A stretch of 64,000 nucleotides of DNA from Acidobacteriota bacterium. GTDB lineage: Bacteria; Acidobacteriota; Thermoanaerobaculia; Multivoradales; J023. Below the pieces are notes generated by a model that saw only the letters and a list, made by a program, of their open reading frames with translations, was not told the origin of the DNA and did not search any database. Below are positions 15,265-24,675 of this stretch, in pieces. Location of the stretch: NCBI GenBank assembly GCA_029263395.1, contig JAJCXO010000100.1, forward strand, positions 1 to 64,000. Direction: 5' to 3'. How positions within the stretch are numbered: the stretch's first letter is position 1; each line of letters begins with the position of its first letter. Position numbers and translations under genes: made by a program.

Positions 15265-16425
15265 TCACGAGATGGGAATTCCGGCGACCCGCTTCGTTCG
15301 TTCAGTGCTTTGTGGTCGATCGCCCCAAGCAGGTGGCCCGCTGGCGGCCACGGAAAGGTGTCCGTTCCGGCTCTTCAAGACTTTGGCGATGAAGGGTGAC
15401 GTCATCGAACGGACCAGCGCGCTGTAGTCGAGCTCGAAAGTGACTTCGGCGCCGACGCTGAGGACGTCGCCGGAGTTCACGATGAGGTGGTCGCTGCTGG
15501 CGCCGAGGATCTCGATGCCTGGCGGTGGACGGAGGCCGCTGGGCTCGGTGTCCTGACGCCCGATGGCGAGAATCGTTTGCGAGATTTGGCCCCGGTCGGT
15601 GGTGGTGGGCGTCTCCCCGAACGCGTTCTGTGCCATCTCACCCCACGGCAGCGATGGCTTGACCTTCGACTCGATCACCTCGACCACAAGCTTCATAGCG
15701 TCGGTGTGCAGGCCATCGATCGGCCGGCGATGCAGAGTCTCTCGACCCAGCAGAATCGACTCACCCAGGCGCAGGTCGTTGATTCGTCCAGTGCTTGCGC
15801 CGCTGAGGGCCCAGTCGAGATTTGCAGAATTGCCACCGGACACAACCCCCATGACGCGGCCAAACCTCGCCTCGACCCTGTCCGCAAGCGCGGAAAGTTC
15901 AGCCATGTTCCGGGGGTCGGGTGATACGCCGCTGCGGCAGGCAAGGTTGGTACCGATGCCCAACAAAACGATACTCGGGAAACAAAGCGCCTGACGTACA
16001 GTGTCTTCGAGATCGCCGGGCATGATGCCTTCACGGAGATCTCCGAGTTCGATCATGAGCACGATCCCATGCGTCCGGCCTGCCTCCTGCGCCGCGGCCG
16101 AGAGCTTGCTGATGACGTCGAGCTCGGTGTTGAAGCTGACGTCTGCGTGGGTTACAACCCGCGCCGCCTGGCTCGGCATCGGAGAGCGTATGAGGGTCAT
16201 CGACGCCGGTACACACGCTCCGCGCATCGCTTCGATGGTCTCGATACGGGAGTCGCCGAGGCCAGTCACCCCGGCCCTCAACAATGCGCCGACGACCTCG
16301 GGGGAGCCGAGGGTCGCCTTGGTGACGCCGGTGACCGAGATGCCACGAACGGCCAGTCGATCAACTAGGGTGCGGGCGTTGTGTTGGATCTTGTCGAGAT
16401 CGATCTCTAATCGCGGCGCGGTCAA
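15265..16425 (-). CDS. PLP-dependent amino-acid racemase, ornithine/alanine racemase family
   Basis: The 386-residue protein has the alanine-racemase-type TIM-barrel fold (fold type III). N-terminal IDLDKIQHNARTLV leads into GVTKATLG, where the lysine should carry pyridoxal phosphate. The set ELGDLREGI, GIGTNLACR, SGGNSANL and RLGESILLGRE is typical of the ornithine racemase/YhfX-like branch rather than of Alr. The start is TTG, overlapping the TGA stop of the DUF1611 gene as TTGA, so translation is coupled. The extra C-terminal 30 residues after FIAKVLKS are not part of the usual family core. The likely reaction is interconversion of the L and D forms of an amino acid; the substrate is not fixed by sequence. 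Confidence 0.88.
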   Translation of the reverse strand: MTAPRLEIDLDKIQHNARTLVDRLAVRGISVTGVTKATLGSPEVVGALLRAGVTGLGDSRIETIEAMRGACVPASMTLIRSPMPSQAARVVTHADVSFNTELDVISKLSAAAQEAGRTHGIVLMIELGDLREGIMPGDLEDTVRQALCFPSIVLLGIGTNLACRSGVSPDPRNMAELSALADRVEARFGRVMGVVSGGNSANLDWALSGASTGRINDLRLGESILLGRETLHRRPIDGLHTDAMKLVVEVIESKVKPSLPWGEMAQNAFGETPTTTDRGQISQTILAIGRQDTEPSGLRPPPGIEILGASSDHLIVNSGDVLSVGAEVTFELDYSALVRSMTSPFIAKVLKSRNGHLSVAASGPPAWGDRPQSTERTKRVAGIPIS

Positions 16426-17642
16426 ACCGCACAGGCAATCCGCTGCTCGGCGAGTTGCGGGAACTCCGCAAGGACCATCTCGACCAGGAGATCCGGTGAC
16501 CGGGTCAGCGCATCCGTGGCGGGGATGCCGAGCTCACACTCATACAGCATGATCGCCGCAGAGACCTCGGCTTCGGTCATATTCTCGTGGTTGATCGTCA
16601 GGCCGATGACCTTGGCGTCTGAGAAGGTTTGGATGAGGTGGATTTCGGATGCCGGCGTCGGCATCGCCATCTGCTCGAAGTCGCAGCGATGGCTCCGTCC
16701 CGGCGCGTGCTGTAACACGACGGCGTCGGGGCAGCCGCCCCTCAGGATGAACGACGAGGTCGAGTAGGCAGGGTGGCTCAGCGCGCCTTGCCCTTCGATG
16801 ACGATGACGTCCGGGTTTTCGCCTTCTAACGCCTCGACGACGGCAGCTTCCATCTCACCCGTACAGAACTGCGATGGAACAGCGTCGAGCGCGAGGCCGT
16901 AGCGAGCTCCCTGGATCAAGCCGGTCTGGCCGGTGCCGACCAATACCGCCTTTACGCCACGCTCGTTGAGGGCGCGGGTCAGGATGGTGGCGGTGGTGCG
17001 CTTGCCGATGGCGCAGTCGGTGCCGAGCACGGCGATTCGCGGACAGGTGACCTCGGCGATGCGGCCGCTGAACATCCGCAGGTCCTTCTTGGCGCGGGGC
17101 TTGCGGACGTCGAGGATCTGCACCTTCATCGCCGCGCTCGCCGCTGCCATCTCCGGGTCGTCGTTCAAGAACTCGTGAAGACCGTTCACGATGTTCATTC
17201 CGAGTGTGATGGCCTCGAGCACGAGGCTGCGCTCGGGGCTCGACAACATGCCGCTCGCTGGCGCCATCCCGAAGATGAAGGTGTCCGGTAGATTGCCGGC
17301 ATGGGCCAGTGCCTCGGCGAGGTTGCGGCAGATGGGAATGCCGTTCGGCTGGTCACCGAGCACCACACCGGCATCGAGACCAGCCTTCTGGCTGTCGATG
17401 ACCGAGAGGATCTCGTACTTCTCCGAGTGACGGACCAGCCCGTTGGCGGTTTTGCCGTCAACAGCGCCGAAGTTCGCCTCGCAGTAGACGACTGCAGTTG
17501 CCACGGTTTCCTGGCTCCGGCCGGTGCGCGACGACCCGGGCACCGCATTCAAACCGCTCCTGACTGACATCGGCGAGCCGACTTGCTCTCGAATATCCCG
17601 TTGCTCCCACGGTTGAGGGTAACTAGCTTCCACTCGAATCAC
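16422..17642 (-). CDS. DUF1611 family P-loop protein, DgcN-like (N-acyltransferase candidate)
   Basis: The protein has 406 residues from a GTG at 17642 with AAGGAG six bases upstream, inside the preceding gene; an ATG at 17570 is a weaker alternative. The DUF1611 signature is present: AVVYCEANFG and GKTANGLVRHSEKY near the start, then the P-loop GTDCAIGKRTTA, then GTGQTGLIQGARYG and VIEGQGALSHPAY. Characterised relatives (DgcN) N-acylate D-glutamate in a pathway with the epimerase-like DgcA. Here the partner is a PLP racemase, overlapping by four bases, so a D-amino-acid role is plausible with a different route. Confidence 0.85.
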   Translation of the reverse strand: MIRVEASYPQPWEQRDIREQVGSPMSVRSGLNAVPGSSRTGRSQETVATAVVYCEANFGAVDGKTANGLVRHSEKYEILSVIDSQKAGLDAGVVLGDQPNGIPICRNLAEALAHAGNLPDTFIFGMAPASGMLSSPERSLVLEAITLGMNIVNGLHEFLNDDPEMAAASAAMKVQILDVRKPRAKKDLRMFSGRIAEVTCPRIAVLGTDCAIGKRTTATILTRALNERGVKAVLVGTGQTGLIQGARYGLALDAVPSQFCTGEMEAAVVEALEGENPDVIVIEGQGALSHPAYSTSSFILRGGCPDAVVLQHAPGRSHRCDFEQMAMPTPASEIHLIQTFSDAKVIGLTINHENMTEAEVSAAIMLYECELGIPATDALTRSPDLLVEMVLAEFPQLAEQRIACAV

Positions 17643-18183
17643 ACGTTTCTCCTTGAGGCCGATAACCTAGATTGAAGGTCCAGCCGTTTCCGGAACGACT
17701 GATGTGAGCGGGCGCCGGTATAACCAGGGCCGCGCACCGATGACCTTCTCTCTTGCATTGCTGTTCGCATTCCCAGTTGCGTCCCGAAGAGGCGAGATAG
17801 CCGTAGTCAGGCACGTCGACCGGCACGCACGAGTCACCGCTTTGCTGGAAACCCCGCTCGCATTTCCAGCCGTCGCCGGAAGCGTCGAGATAACCGTCAG
17901 CTGGCACCGTGACGGCTAGACAGGACGGGTCGACTCGAAGGTAGCTGCGTTCGCAGCTCCAATCGTGCGCTCGGGCATCCAGCAGAACGTTCGGAGGCTG
18001 GATGGCCACACTTGACTGCTCGACCTTGTTGTGACCCCAATCGCACACCCAGCCGTATCCGTGGCGATTCGCATGGCTATTTATCGGCGCATCAGCTACA
18101 TCAACCTGTGCGGTAGCGATTACGGGCGTCATGACAAGGAACAGCGCAAGCGCCAGTTTCGGGAGTCCATTGTCGCTTCTCAT
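17623..18183 (-). CDS. Exported protein of tandem Trp/Cys repeats
   Basis: The 186-residue protein starts at the ATG at 18183, behind GGAGA; an open extension to 18255 lacks export features at its start. The signal peptide is LALALFLVMTPVIATAQ. The mature chain is five units of about 33-36 residues with the pattern P-x-x-x-Y-L-x-x-S-G-x-x-W-x-C-x-x-G-Y followed by C-x-x-V-x-V. Seven of the cysteines sit at repeating positions, so each unit probably closes one disulfide. Its 3' end overlaps the DUF1611 gene by 20 bp and carries that gene's ribosome-binding site, making it the first gene of a three-gene operon. The function is unknown. Confidence 0.8.
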   Translation of the reverse strand: MRSDNGLPKLALALFLVMTPVIATAQVDVADAPINSHANRHGYGWVCDWGHNKVEQSSVAIQPPNVLLDARAHDWSCERSYLRVDPSCLAVTVPADGYLDASGDGWKCERGFQQSGDSCVPVDVPDYGYLASSGRNWECEQQCKREGHRCAALVIPAPAHISRSGNGWTFNLGYRPQGETCDSSGS

Positions 18184-18603
18184 GTCTGTTTCTCCGATCT
18201 CCCCCGGGGGAGGTAATGCGGACCCTAAGCGCGAGCGTGATCTCGAGCAGTCCACCGAAAGCTTTACCCCCTCTAGTGCAAGTTCCTGGCCACCGAAAGA
18301 TTCCTAGTGGTTCCAGTCCGTTGCACCCCGTCGATCGGGTTCGCCCTCCCGGGATCGATCGAAACGAAGTAGGCGTCCATCACTTTGACGCATGCGCTCG
18401 ATGCCCTTCGAGGCAGTGCTGGAGTGCTGCTGAGGTGCTAGCAGTGATCCAGCGCTTCCACCGCGAAGGATGTCGTCAAGGGGCCGTCCCCCTTAGCCGC
18501 TCTCCCACCCACGCTTCACGCCCATCCGGAAGAGCGGGAACCCGATGGAATGTCAGAGTTGTTCCGTTTCGATGAGCAGGAAGAAAACGACGTAGGGTTC
18601 GTC
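18184..18603. other. Intergenic region
   Basis: These 420 bp lie between the sppA stop and the start of the Trp/Cys repeat operon. They must contain that operon's promoter. Open frames on the plus strand here have no ribosome-binding site or recognisable content. No repeat or RNA gene is seen. Confidence 0.5.
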
Positions 18604-20460
18604 TTATTGCACTTCGCACATGCAGTGAGCGTAGAGGCCATAAGGATCATTGAAGTGATTCAAGATCTCGGCTTGCTCACGGAGAAAGTTGGCGACGAGG
18701 GTCTCGAAACGCGGCCTCAGGCTGGTATGGGTACTGGGCTGATACCAACTGCTGGCCCAGCCCAACATATCGATCATCATCTCGTCTTTGAAGTCGAGCT
18801 CCCGCTCTAGGAACTCGACTTCGTAGTCGTCTCCAAGCTCGGCCAGGGCGGCGGCGGAGGCGATGGCGTCCTCGAGCCCTCCCATCTTGTCAATCAAGCC
18901 GAGCTCGAAAGCGTCGGCACCGCTCCACACCCGACCCCGGGCGATGGCGTCGACCTCGTCGACCGTCATGTTGCGGGCCTCGGCGACACGATCCAGAAAC
19001 TCACGATAGCCTTGATCCGTCATCTCTTGCATACCCTTGGCGACGCGCGGATCTACCTCACGGTCGAGTCGGCCAAGCCCCGACATCCAAGTGGTCCCTA
19101 TACCGTCCACCCGGGTTCCGAGATGCTTCTCCAATGGTGTCTGGAAGGTTGGCAACATGCTGTAGATGCCGATCGAACCGGTGATGGTATTGGGACTGGC
19201 CCAGATTTCATCCGAAGCGGTGGAGATCCAATAGCCACCGGAGGCGGCAACGCTGGCCATCGACACCACCACCTTCTTGCCAGCCTCGCGGGCGAGTTCA
19301 AACTCGCGCCGAATGAGCTCCGAGGCGTGGGTGCTGCCACCGGGGCTGTCGACCCGCAAAACAATCGATTTGACGTCTTCGTCGTGACGGGCCTGGCGAA
19401 TCAGCGCCGACATCGAATCGCCACCGATCGTACCGGGCGGCTGGCTGCCGCCTTGGATCGAACCCCGCCCGATGATTACCGCCACTTTGGAGTCTCCGCT
19501 GGGGAGATCTTCGTCGCCCAGAGTCTCGAGATAGGCTTCATAGCCGATCCGCTGGTAGGAATGGCTATCTTCGTCTTCGCCGGCCAACTCGATCAGGCGA
19601 TTGCGCACCTCGTCGCGACTACCAACATGATCGACCAGGCCGAGGTGTAAAGCGACTTGGGCGGTCTGCCCATTCGCTTGTTCGAGATGCTCGGGAAACT
19701 GCTCGATCCCCGCCTTCAATTCGTCGATGCTCAGGTTGCGGGCGGCGGCAACATCTTCGAGGTAGGCATCCCAGAGATCACCCATCCACTCCTCGTTGGC
19801 TTCCCGTGCGGCGTCGGACATGCCGTCGAACAGATAGGGCTCAACCGCGGTCTTGTATTCGCCGACCCGGAAGACGTTCCAATTGATCTCGGCGCGATCG
19901 AGGCCGTTCTTGTAGTAGGTGCGGAAGCGCCCGTAACCCTCGAGCAATACGACACCCATGTGATGGAGGTAAATCTCGTCTGCTGCCGATGCCAGGTAGT
20001 ACTGCGACTTGGCGAAAAAGTCGCCGCCCGCGACAACCGGTTTACCACTCTCCTTGAAGTCGTTGATGGCGGCACGCAGCTCTTGCAGCTTGTCGAGTCC
20101 AGCCCCCCGTAGCTGGCCAGGATCGAGGAACAAAACTTTGATGCGTTCGTCGTCTTTGGCGGCAGCGATGGCTCTCAGGAGATCTTGCTTCCGGGTTTCG
20201 ACGATCTCATCGCCGGTGAACTTGCTGACTGCGCGATCCAAAGGATCGCCGGTCAGTTGCTCGACAATCAATCCACGCGGTGCCAACACCAGGGCCGCCG
20301 AGTCAGGTACTTCCGGCCCGCCGTCACCACCCCACCAGGCCACCACCAGCAGCAGGATCAACAGGAAGAAGAAATTGATAATGATTCGGCGGGCAAGATC
20401 TACCCCCCGGAAAATAGATGCGAAGACGCTTCCGAGTCCAGTTTTCCTGCGCTCAACCAT
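18604..20460 (-). CDS. sppA: Signal peptide peptidase SppA, 67-kDa type
   Basis: The 618-residue length fits the long (protease IV) form with two tandem S49 domains. A single membrane anchor lies at residues 25-43 ([18 protein letters not shown]). The general-base lysine is in GEYKTAVEP near residue 204 in the first domain; the nucleophilic serine is in SVAASGGYW near 406 in the second. It digests cleaved signal peptides in the membrane. GGAG lies six bases before the ATG. A run of nine G residues lies upstream at 20479-20487. The gene is divergent from thyA. Confidence 0.93.
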   Translation of the reverse strand: MVERRKTGLGSVFASIFRGVDLARRIIINFFFLLILLLVVAWWGGDGGPEVPDSAALVLAPRGLIVEQLTGDPLDRAVSKFTGDEIVETRKQDLLRAIAAAKDDERIKVLFLDPGQLRGAGLDKLQELRAAINDFKESGKPVVAGGDFFAKSQYYLASAADEIYLHHMGVVLLEGYGRFRTYYKNGLDRAEINWNVFRVGEYKTAVEPYLFDGMSDAAREANEEWMGDLWDAYLEDVAAARNLSIDELKAGIEQFPEHLEQANGQTAQVALHLGLVDHVGSRDEVRNRLIELAGEDEDSHSYQRIGYEAYLETLGDEDLPSGDSKVAVIIGRGSIQGGSQPPGTIGGDSMSALIRQARHDEDVKSIVLRVDSPGGSTHASELIRREFELAREAGKKVVVSMASVAASGGYWISTASDEIWASPNTITGSIGIYSMLPTFQTPLEKHLGTRVDGIGTTWMSGLGRLDREVDPRVAKGMQEMTDQGYREFLDRVAEARNMTVDEVDAIARGRVWSGADAFELGLIDKMGGLEDAIASAAALAELGDDYEVEFLERELDFKDEMMIDMLGWASSWYQPSTHTSLRPRFETLVANFLREQAEILNHFNDPYGLYAHCMCEVQ

Positions 20461-20619
20461 GGTTCATCTCCGAATCAGTGGGGGGGGGACAAAGGCTCGT
20501 CTCATTTTACGCGAGTCTGCGGCTTTTGGTTCCAGCCATCGATCGATCAAAGACGTTCAAGGGTGCCTAGGCAACCGACGGCGGTGCTAGACTGCGTGCG
20601 ACTTGGCGAGGAACGAATC

Positions 20620-21414
20620 GTGAAATCTTACCTTGATCTCCTGCGCCATGTGCGCCACCACGGAACGGTCAAGACCGATCGTACAGGCACCGGTACGCGT
20701 AGCATTTTTGGCCACCAGATGCGCTTTGACCTGTCCGAAGGTTTCCCGCTCTTGACGACCAAACGGGTGCACCTGAAGTCGATCATCCATGAGCTGCTGT
20801 GGTTTCTGCGCGGCGATTCGAATCTCGACTATCTGCACGCTCACGGTATCTCGATCTGGGATGAATGGGCCGATGAAAACGGTGAGCTGGGACCGGTTTA
20901 CGGCGTGCAATGGCGCTCGTGGCCGACCGCGGACGGCGGACACGTCGATCAGATCTCCCGCGTCGTCGAACAGATCCGCACCCAACCCGATTCGCGACGA
21001 CTGATCGTCAGTGCCTGGAACGTCGCCGAGGTCGAAAGTATGGCGCTACCGCCTTGCCATACGATGTTCCAGTTCAACGTCGCTGACGGTCGACTGTCCT
21101 GCCAACTTTACCAACGCAGTGCCGATATCTTCCTCGGCCTGCCGTTCAACATCGCCTCGTACGCCTTGCTGACATTGATGATGGCGCAAGCGACGGAGTT
21201 GGAGCCCGGCGACTTCGTCCACACCCTCGGGGATGCTCATCTTTATCTCAATCATGTCGAGCAAGCCGATCGACAACTCGAGCGGCAGCCGCGGCCGCTG
21301 CCGAGCATGCGCTTGAATCCCGACGTCACCTCAGTGCTCGAATTCCAATTCGACGATTTCCGCCTCGAAGGTTACAAACCCCACCCGCGTATCCGCGCCC
21401 CAATCGCTGTTTGA
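20620..21414 (+). CDS. thyA: Thymidylate synthase ThyA
   Basis: The 264-residue product matches the length of the E. coli enzyme when started at the GTG at 20620, which has GGCGAGGAA upstream; the open frame continues back to 20185 but without family similarity. Key motifs are DRTGTGT, the active-site [26 protein letters not shown] and a C-terminus ending IAV. It methylates dUMP using methylene-tetrahydrofolate and yields dihydrofolate. The dihydrofolate reductase gene follows at once, a classic pair. Confidence 0.97.
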   Translation: MKSYLDLLRHVRHHGTVKTDRTGTGTRSIFGHQMRFDLSEGFPLLTTKRVHLKSIIHELLWFLRGDSNLDYLHAHGISIWDEWADENGELGPVYGVQWRSWPTADGGHVDQISRVVEQIRTQPDSRRLIVSAWNVAEVESMALPPCHTMFQFNVADGRLSCQLYQRSADIFLGLPFNIASYALLTLMMAQATELEPGDFVHTLGDAHLYLNHVEQADRQLERQPRPLPSMRLNPDVTSVLEFQFDDFRLEGYKPHPRIRAPIAV

Positions 21415-21433
21415 GGTGTCGTGCCCCGACCAA

Positions 21434-21940
21434 ATGCGCATGACGACGTCACTGATTTTTGCCATGTCCGAAAACCGGGTCATCGGACGCGATGGTGATC
21501 TCCCTTGGCATCTGCCTCGGGACCTGAAGCACTTCAAGAAGCTGACGGTTGGCCACCCGATTATCATGGGTCGTAAAACTTATGATTCGATCGGCAAACC
21601 GCTGCCGAAACGCCGCTCCCTGGTGCTCTCGAGGGATCCGGACTACCAGCCCGAGGGCGTCGAAGTCGTCTCAAGCCTGGAACACGCCCTGGAACTGACC
21701 GCACATGACGACGAGGCCTTCGTCATCGGAGGCGCGGGGGTGCTGGTCGAGGCCCTGCCGAGGGCCGATCGGCTCTACCTCACGTTGGTCCACGCCGAGG
21801 TCGAGGGTGATGTGGTCTTTCCGCCAGTAGACGACAGAACCTGGCACTTGGTATCCGACGACCGCCATCCAGCCGATGACCGCCACGCCTATCCGTTCAG
21901 CTTCCGCTGCTACGATTTGCGACAGCGCCACGAGCTCTGA
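21434..21940 (+). CDS. folA: Dihydrofolate reductase FolA
   Basis: The product has about 168 residues. SLIFAMSENRVIGRDGDLPW carries the substrate-binding loop, HFKKLTVGHPIIMGRKTYDSI the NADPH site, and FVIGGAGVL the second nucleotide loop. It regenerates tetrahydrofolate from the dihydrofolate made by ThyA. The start is uncertain: a GTG at 21416 directly after the thyA stop, or ATG at 21434 or 21440; the last gives the usual family N-terminus. The 3' end overlaps the convergent TPR-cNMP gene by 44 bp. Confidence 0.96.
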   Translation: MRMTTSLIFAMSENRVIGRDGDLPWHLPRDLKHFKKLTVGHPIIMGRKTYDSIGKPLPKRRSLVLSRDPDYQPEGVEVVSSLEHALELTAHDDEAFVIGGAGVLVEALPRADRLYLTLVHAEVEGDVVFPPVDDRTWHLVSDDRHPADDRHAYPFSFRCYDLRQRHEL

Positions 21941-22748
21941 GCTCTTCGGGGCTCATCGTTCGTCGGTCGGAAACCTCTTTGATGACCTTCGGCACCTGCG
22001 GGTGCTGCGCCGCAATCGTGTCGAGGGTCGGACGGTCGAGCTCGAGCAGCTCGGTGGGAACCGCGGCGGTTACCGAGGCAGTGCGGGGCTTGCCCGAAAG
22101 CAACGAAATCTCGCCGAAAAACTCCCCCTGTTCGAGCAATCGCACTTGGTTGTTGTGCCCTGAACGGTCGCGGGCGTAAATGCGGACCGAACCACTGGCA
22201 ACCACGAACAAGCTGTCGCCGGGTTCGTTCTCCGAAACAATGATCTCCCCAGCCTCGAAGGTCAGCAGGCTGAGGCCGCGGATCACGGCCAGCAGCTCGT
22301 CTGAGGCAAAGGTGCTGAATAGGGGCGAGCGGTGGAACGCCGGCAGCTTGGCATCTGCTCCGTTGGCGTCGCTGTCCCCGGTGGGGGCTTCTGGAATCGT
22401 CATCGCCCCGACCCGCTGCCAAACCTCTCGATCGCGACGCTTGATCAGACTGGCCAGCTTTTCTTCGATATCGCGCCGCTCAGGCTCGATCCGCTGCATC
22501 TTCTTGAGCACCGCAATCGCTTTGGCATCAAAACCGGCTTCGGCGAACTCGTCGACCATGCCGTCGAGGATCCCGATACCACCGGCAGGATCACCTGCTA
22601 GTACCAGCACGTCGGCCAAACGCTGCCGAAGATGGATATTGTCCGGTCGCTCGGCAAGTTGCTCGCGCAGCACCTTGACGGCTTTGGTGTAACGCTTCCG
22701 GTTGATTAGGATGCCGACATCGTCCTCGCCGTTAAACCAGCTGAGCAT
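21897..22748 (-). CDS. TPR and cyclic-nucleotide-binding domain protein
   Basis: The 283-residue protein has TPR-like helices at about 15-110 (KAVKVLREQLAERPDNIHL) and a cNMP-binding beta-barrel at about 140-255. The barrel has FEAGEIIVSENEPGDSLFVV and the phosphate cassette FFGEISLLSGKPRTASV, with the conserved Glu and Arg present, so ligand binding is plausible. There is no DNA-binding helix-turn-helix, so it is not a CRP-type regulator; it probably couples a nucleotide or small ligand to protein partners. The C-terminal tail overlaps folA on the other strand. Confidence 0.85.
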   Translation of the reverse strand: MLSWFNGEDDVGILINRKRYTKAVKVLREQLAERPDNIHLRQRLADVLVLAGDPAGGIGILDGMVDEFAEAGFDAKAIAVLKKMQRIEPERRDIEEKLASLIKRRDREVWQRVGAMTIPEAPTGDSDANGADAKLPAFHRSPLFSTFASDELLAVIRGLSLLTFEAGEIIVSENEPGDSLFVVASGSVRIYARDRSGHNNQVRLLEQGEFFGEISLLSGKPRTASVTAAVPTELLELDRPTLDTIAAQHPQVPKVIKEVSDRRTMSPEELRARGAVANRSSGS

Positions 22749-22820
22749 CGCAGTCTCCTTCGTAATCTCCGGCCCCCCCGAACCTATTCTTCACCATTGC
22801 ACTGCATCCAGCAACCGAGC

Positions 22821-24674
22821 TCACTCGATCGCTGACGCACGAATCGGAATCTGAGTCGAACCACCGCTGTGCTCGATCTCCAACCGCACGTTGCGTACAC
22901 CGCTAGACGTCGGCTTGAAGACGACTACAACACTGCAGGTTCGCCCAGGCGGCAGGGTCTTGTTGGAACATCGATCGTCATTGAGCTCGAACTCAGAGCC
23001 GGAAGCGGTTAACCGCAACCGTCGAATCTCGAGACCCGACCGACCTGAGCTGCGCAGCTCGACGCGTCGACGGGAGGACGTCCCAGAGGTGACGTCGCTG
23101 AAGTCGACTTCACCAGGATCCAGCGACAGGTTGGACACAGCGCCAAGACCATTGAGTCGAATTCGCTGCTGTCGATCGTCGGCATCATGACGCACGATCA
23201 ACTCAGCACGATGCGGCCCGGCACGGCGAGGTCGAAAGAACACCTCGACTACACATTCACTACCAGGTGGCACACTCGTAGCTGAACACCCTTGGGCGGC
23301 GAAGGATTCGGCATCAGTACCGGTGAGTTGGATCTCTCCGACGCCCAAACTGACGCCGCCGGTGCTAGCGATCCGCAACAATCGCGGGGCGCTCACAATC
23401 CGAACTCCAACTTCACCGAAACTCAATCGGGACGGATCAAAACGAGCATGCGGAGCGGTACCAAAACCGGAGAGGCTCACCCGCACGGACTTTTGGCCGG
23501 CAGTGGAGTCGATCGTGAGATAAGACTGGGCGGAGCTTTCGTCAGCTGGCCGGAAACGCACAGTGATGTCGCAAGCTCTACTCGGGGGCACCGGCCTATG
23601 GGTGCAGTTCTCGGAGACGATCTCGTAGACCCCGCCATAGGGCAGCTCTGTGAGCTGCACTCGGCGAACGGTCAGCGGTCCTTGTCCGTCGTTGGCGATC
23701 TTCACGACCTGACTAGGACTGGCTTCGCTAACCGCTATGCCGCCGAAGTCGAGTCGCTCCGGGTCGAGCCGCAGGACCGGTGTGTGATCGAGGCCTTGGC
23801 CGATCAAGGACACCTCGATCGGCTGGTCGTTGGCGTCACTCTCGATGCGCACGGTGGCCCGCCGTTCACCCTCGGCTCTGGGCACAAAGGTGAACCGGAC
23901 CACACAGCGTCCTCCGGGGGCGAGGTCGCGCGCCCCGCAGTCGTCGGACACTCGCAAAAAGTCGGCGGCGGCGCCTCCCGTCAATTCGATGCGGCCGAGA
24001 TAGAGTGCTGCGGTGCCTCGGTTATCGACCCTGAGATCAGCCGACGCACCACCGCGACCGATGACTTGCCGGCCAAAGTCGAGCTGTGCGGGTTCAACAT
24101 TGAGCTCCGGACGCACGCCGACACCACTCAACGCCACCGATTGCTGACCATTGATCGCGTTGCTGTCAACCCGCAGCCGAGCGCGGCGCGGGCCGCCCTG
24201 GCCGGGGCGGAACGCCAGCCGCACCTCGCATGCTTCCAAAGCTTCGATCTCGAGTCCGGCACATCCATCGGATGTGATCGCAAACTCGGCCGCAGCCTCC
24301 CCTTCCAAACCTGCGCTCGCCAGCCACAAGACTTCTTCCCCATGGTTGGCAATCCGAATCACCTGGTCATCACCGGAACGCCCCAAACGTACTTCGCCGA
24401 AGTCGAGCAGGCTGTCTGACAACACGGCCAACGGCGGTTCAGAACTCAGGAAGTAGCCCACCAAAGCACCGATCGGAAAGGCCAAGAGCAAGATCAACCA
24501 CAGCCAGGCGCCACGTGTTCGCGGCGGCCGACGCCGACGATCCAAAGAGCCGATGGTCTCGAGATCGCCAGCTCGCCGCAACGGCAGCTGAGGCGCACCG
24601 CCACGATCTCCAAGGGGCAGATCGAGCAGATCCGACGGGGGCGGAGGCAAGTCCTGCGGACGCTTGGCCATCAA
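22821..24674 (-). CDS. Choice-of-anchor D / ASH-domain membrane protein
   Basis: The 617-residue protein has a proline-rich cytoplasmic N-terminus (LPPPPSDLLDLPLGDR), one membrane segment at about 55-75 (AWLWLILLLAFPIGALVGYF), then five to six tandem immunoglobulin-like domains of the HYDIN/ASPM-SPD2 (choice-of-anchor D) type. Each domain repeats the pattern L-x-F-G-x-V, then A-x-x-F-x-x-x-x-x-x-C, L-x-P-G-x-x-C-x-V-x-V-x-F-x-P. Paired cysteines recur once per domain. It is likely an inner-membrane-anchored periplasmic scaffold. It lies one base from manA on the same strand. Confidence 0.85.
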   Translation of the reverse strand: MMAKRPQDLPPPPSDLLDLPLGDRGGAPQLPLRRAGDLETIGSLDRRRRPPRTRGAWLWLILLLAFPIGALVGYFLSSEPPLAVLSDSLLDFGEVRLGRSGDDQVIRIANHGEEVLWLASAGLEGEAAAEFAITSDGCAGLEIEALEACEVRLAFRPGQGGPRRARLRVDSNAINGQQSVALSGVGVRPELNVEPAQLDFGRQVIGRGGASADLRVDNRGTAALYLGRIELTGGAAADFLRVSDDCGARDLAPGGRCVVRFTFVPRAEGERRATVRIESDANDQPIEVSLIGQGLDHTPVLRLDPERLDFGGIAVSEASPSQVVKIANDGQGPLTVRRVQLTELPYGGVYEIVSENCTHRPVPPSRACDITVRFRPADESSAQSYLTIDSTAGQKSVRVSLSGFGTAPHARFDPSRLSFGEVGVRIVSAPRLLRIASTGGVSLGVGEIQLTGTDAESFAAQGCSATSVPPGSECVVEVFFRPRRAGPHRAELIVRHDADDRQQRIRLNGLGAVSNLSLDPGEVDFSDVTSGTSSRRRVELRSSGRSGLEIRRLRLTASGSEFELNDDRCSNKTLPPGRTCSVVVVFKPTSSGVRNVRLEIEHSGGSTQIPIRASAIE

Positions 24675-24675
24675 T

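Noticed and set aside
20185-20619. N-terminal extension of thymidylate synthase
   Set aside because: The frame is open, but the family length fits the GTG at 20620 with a good ribosome-binding site, and the extension is antisense to sppA.
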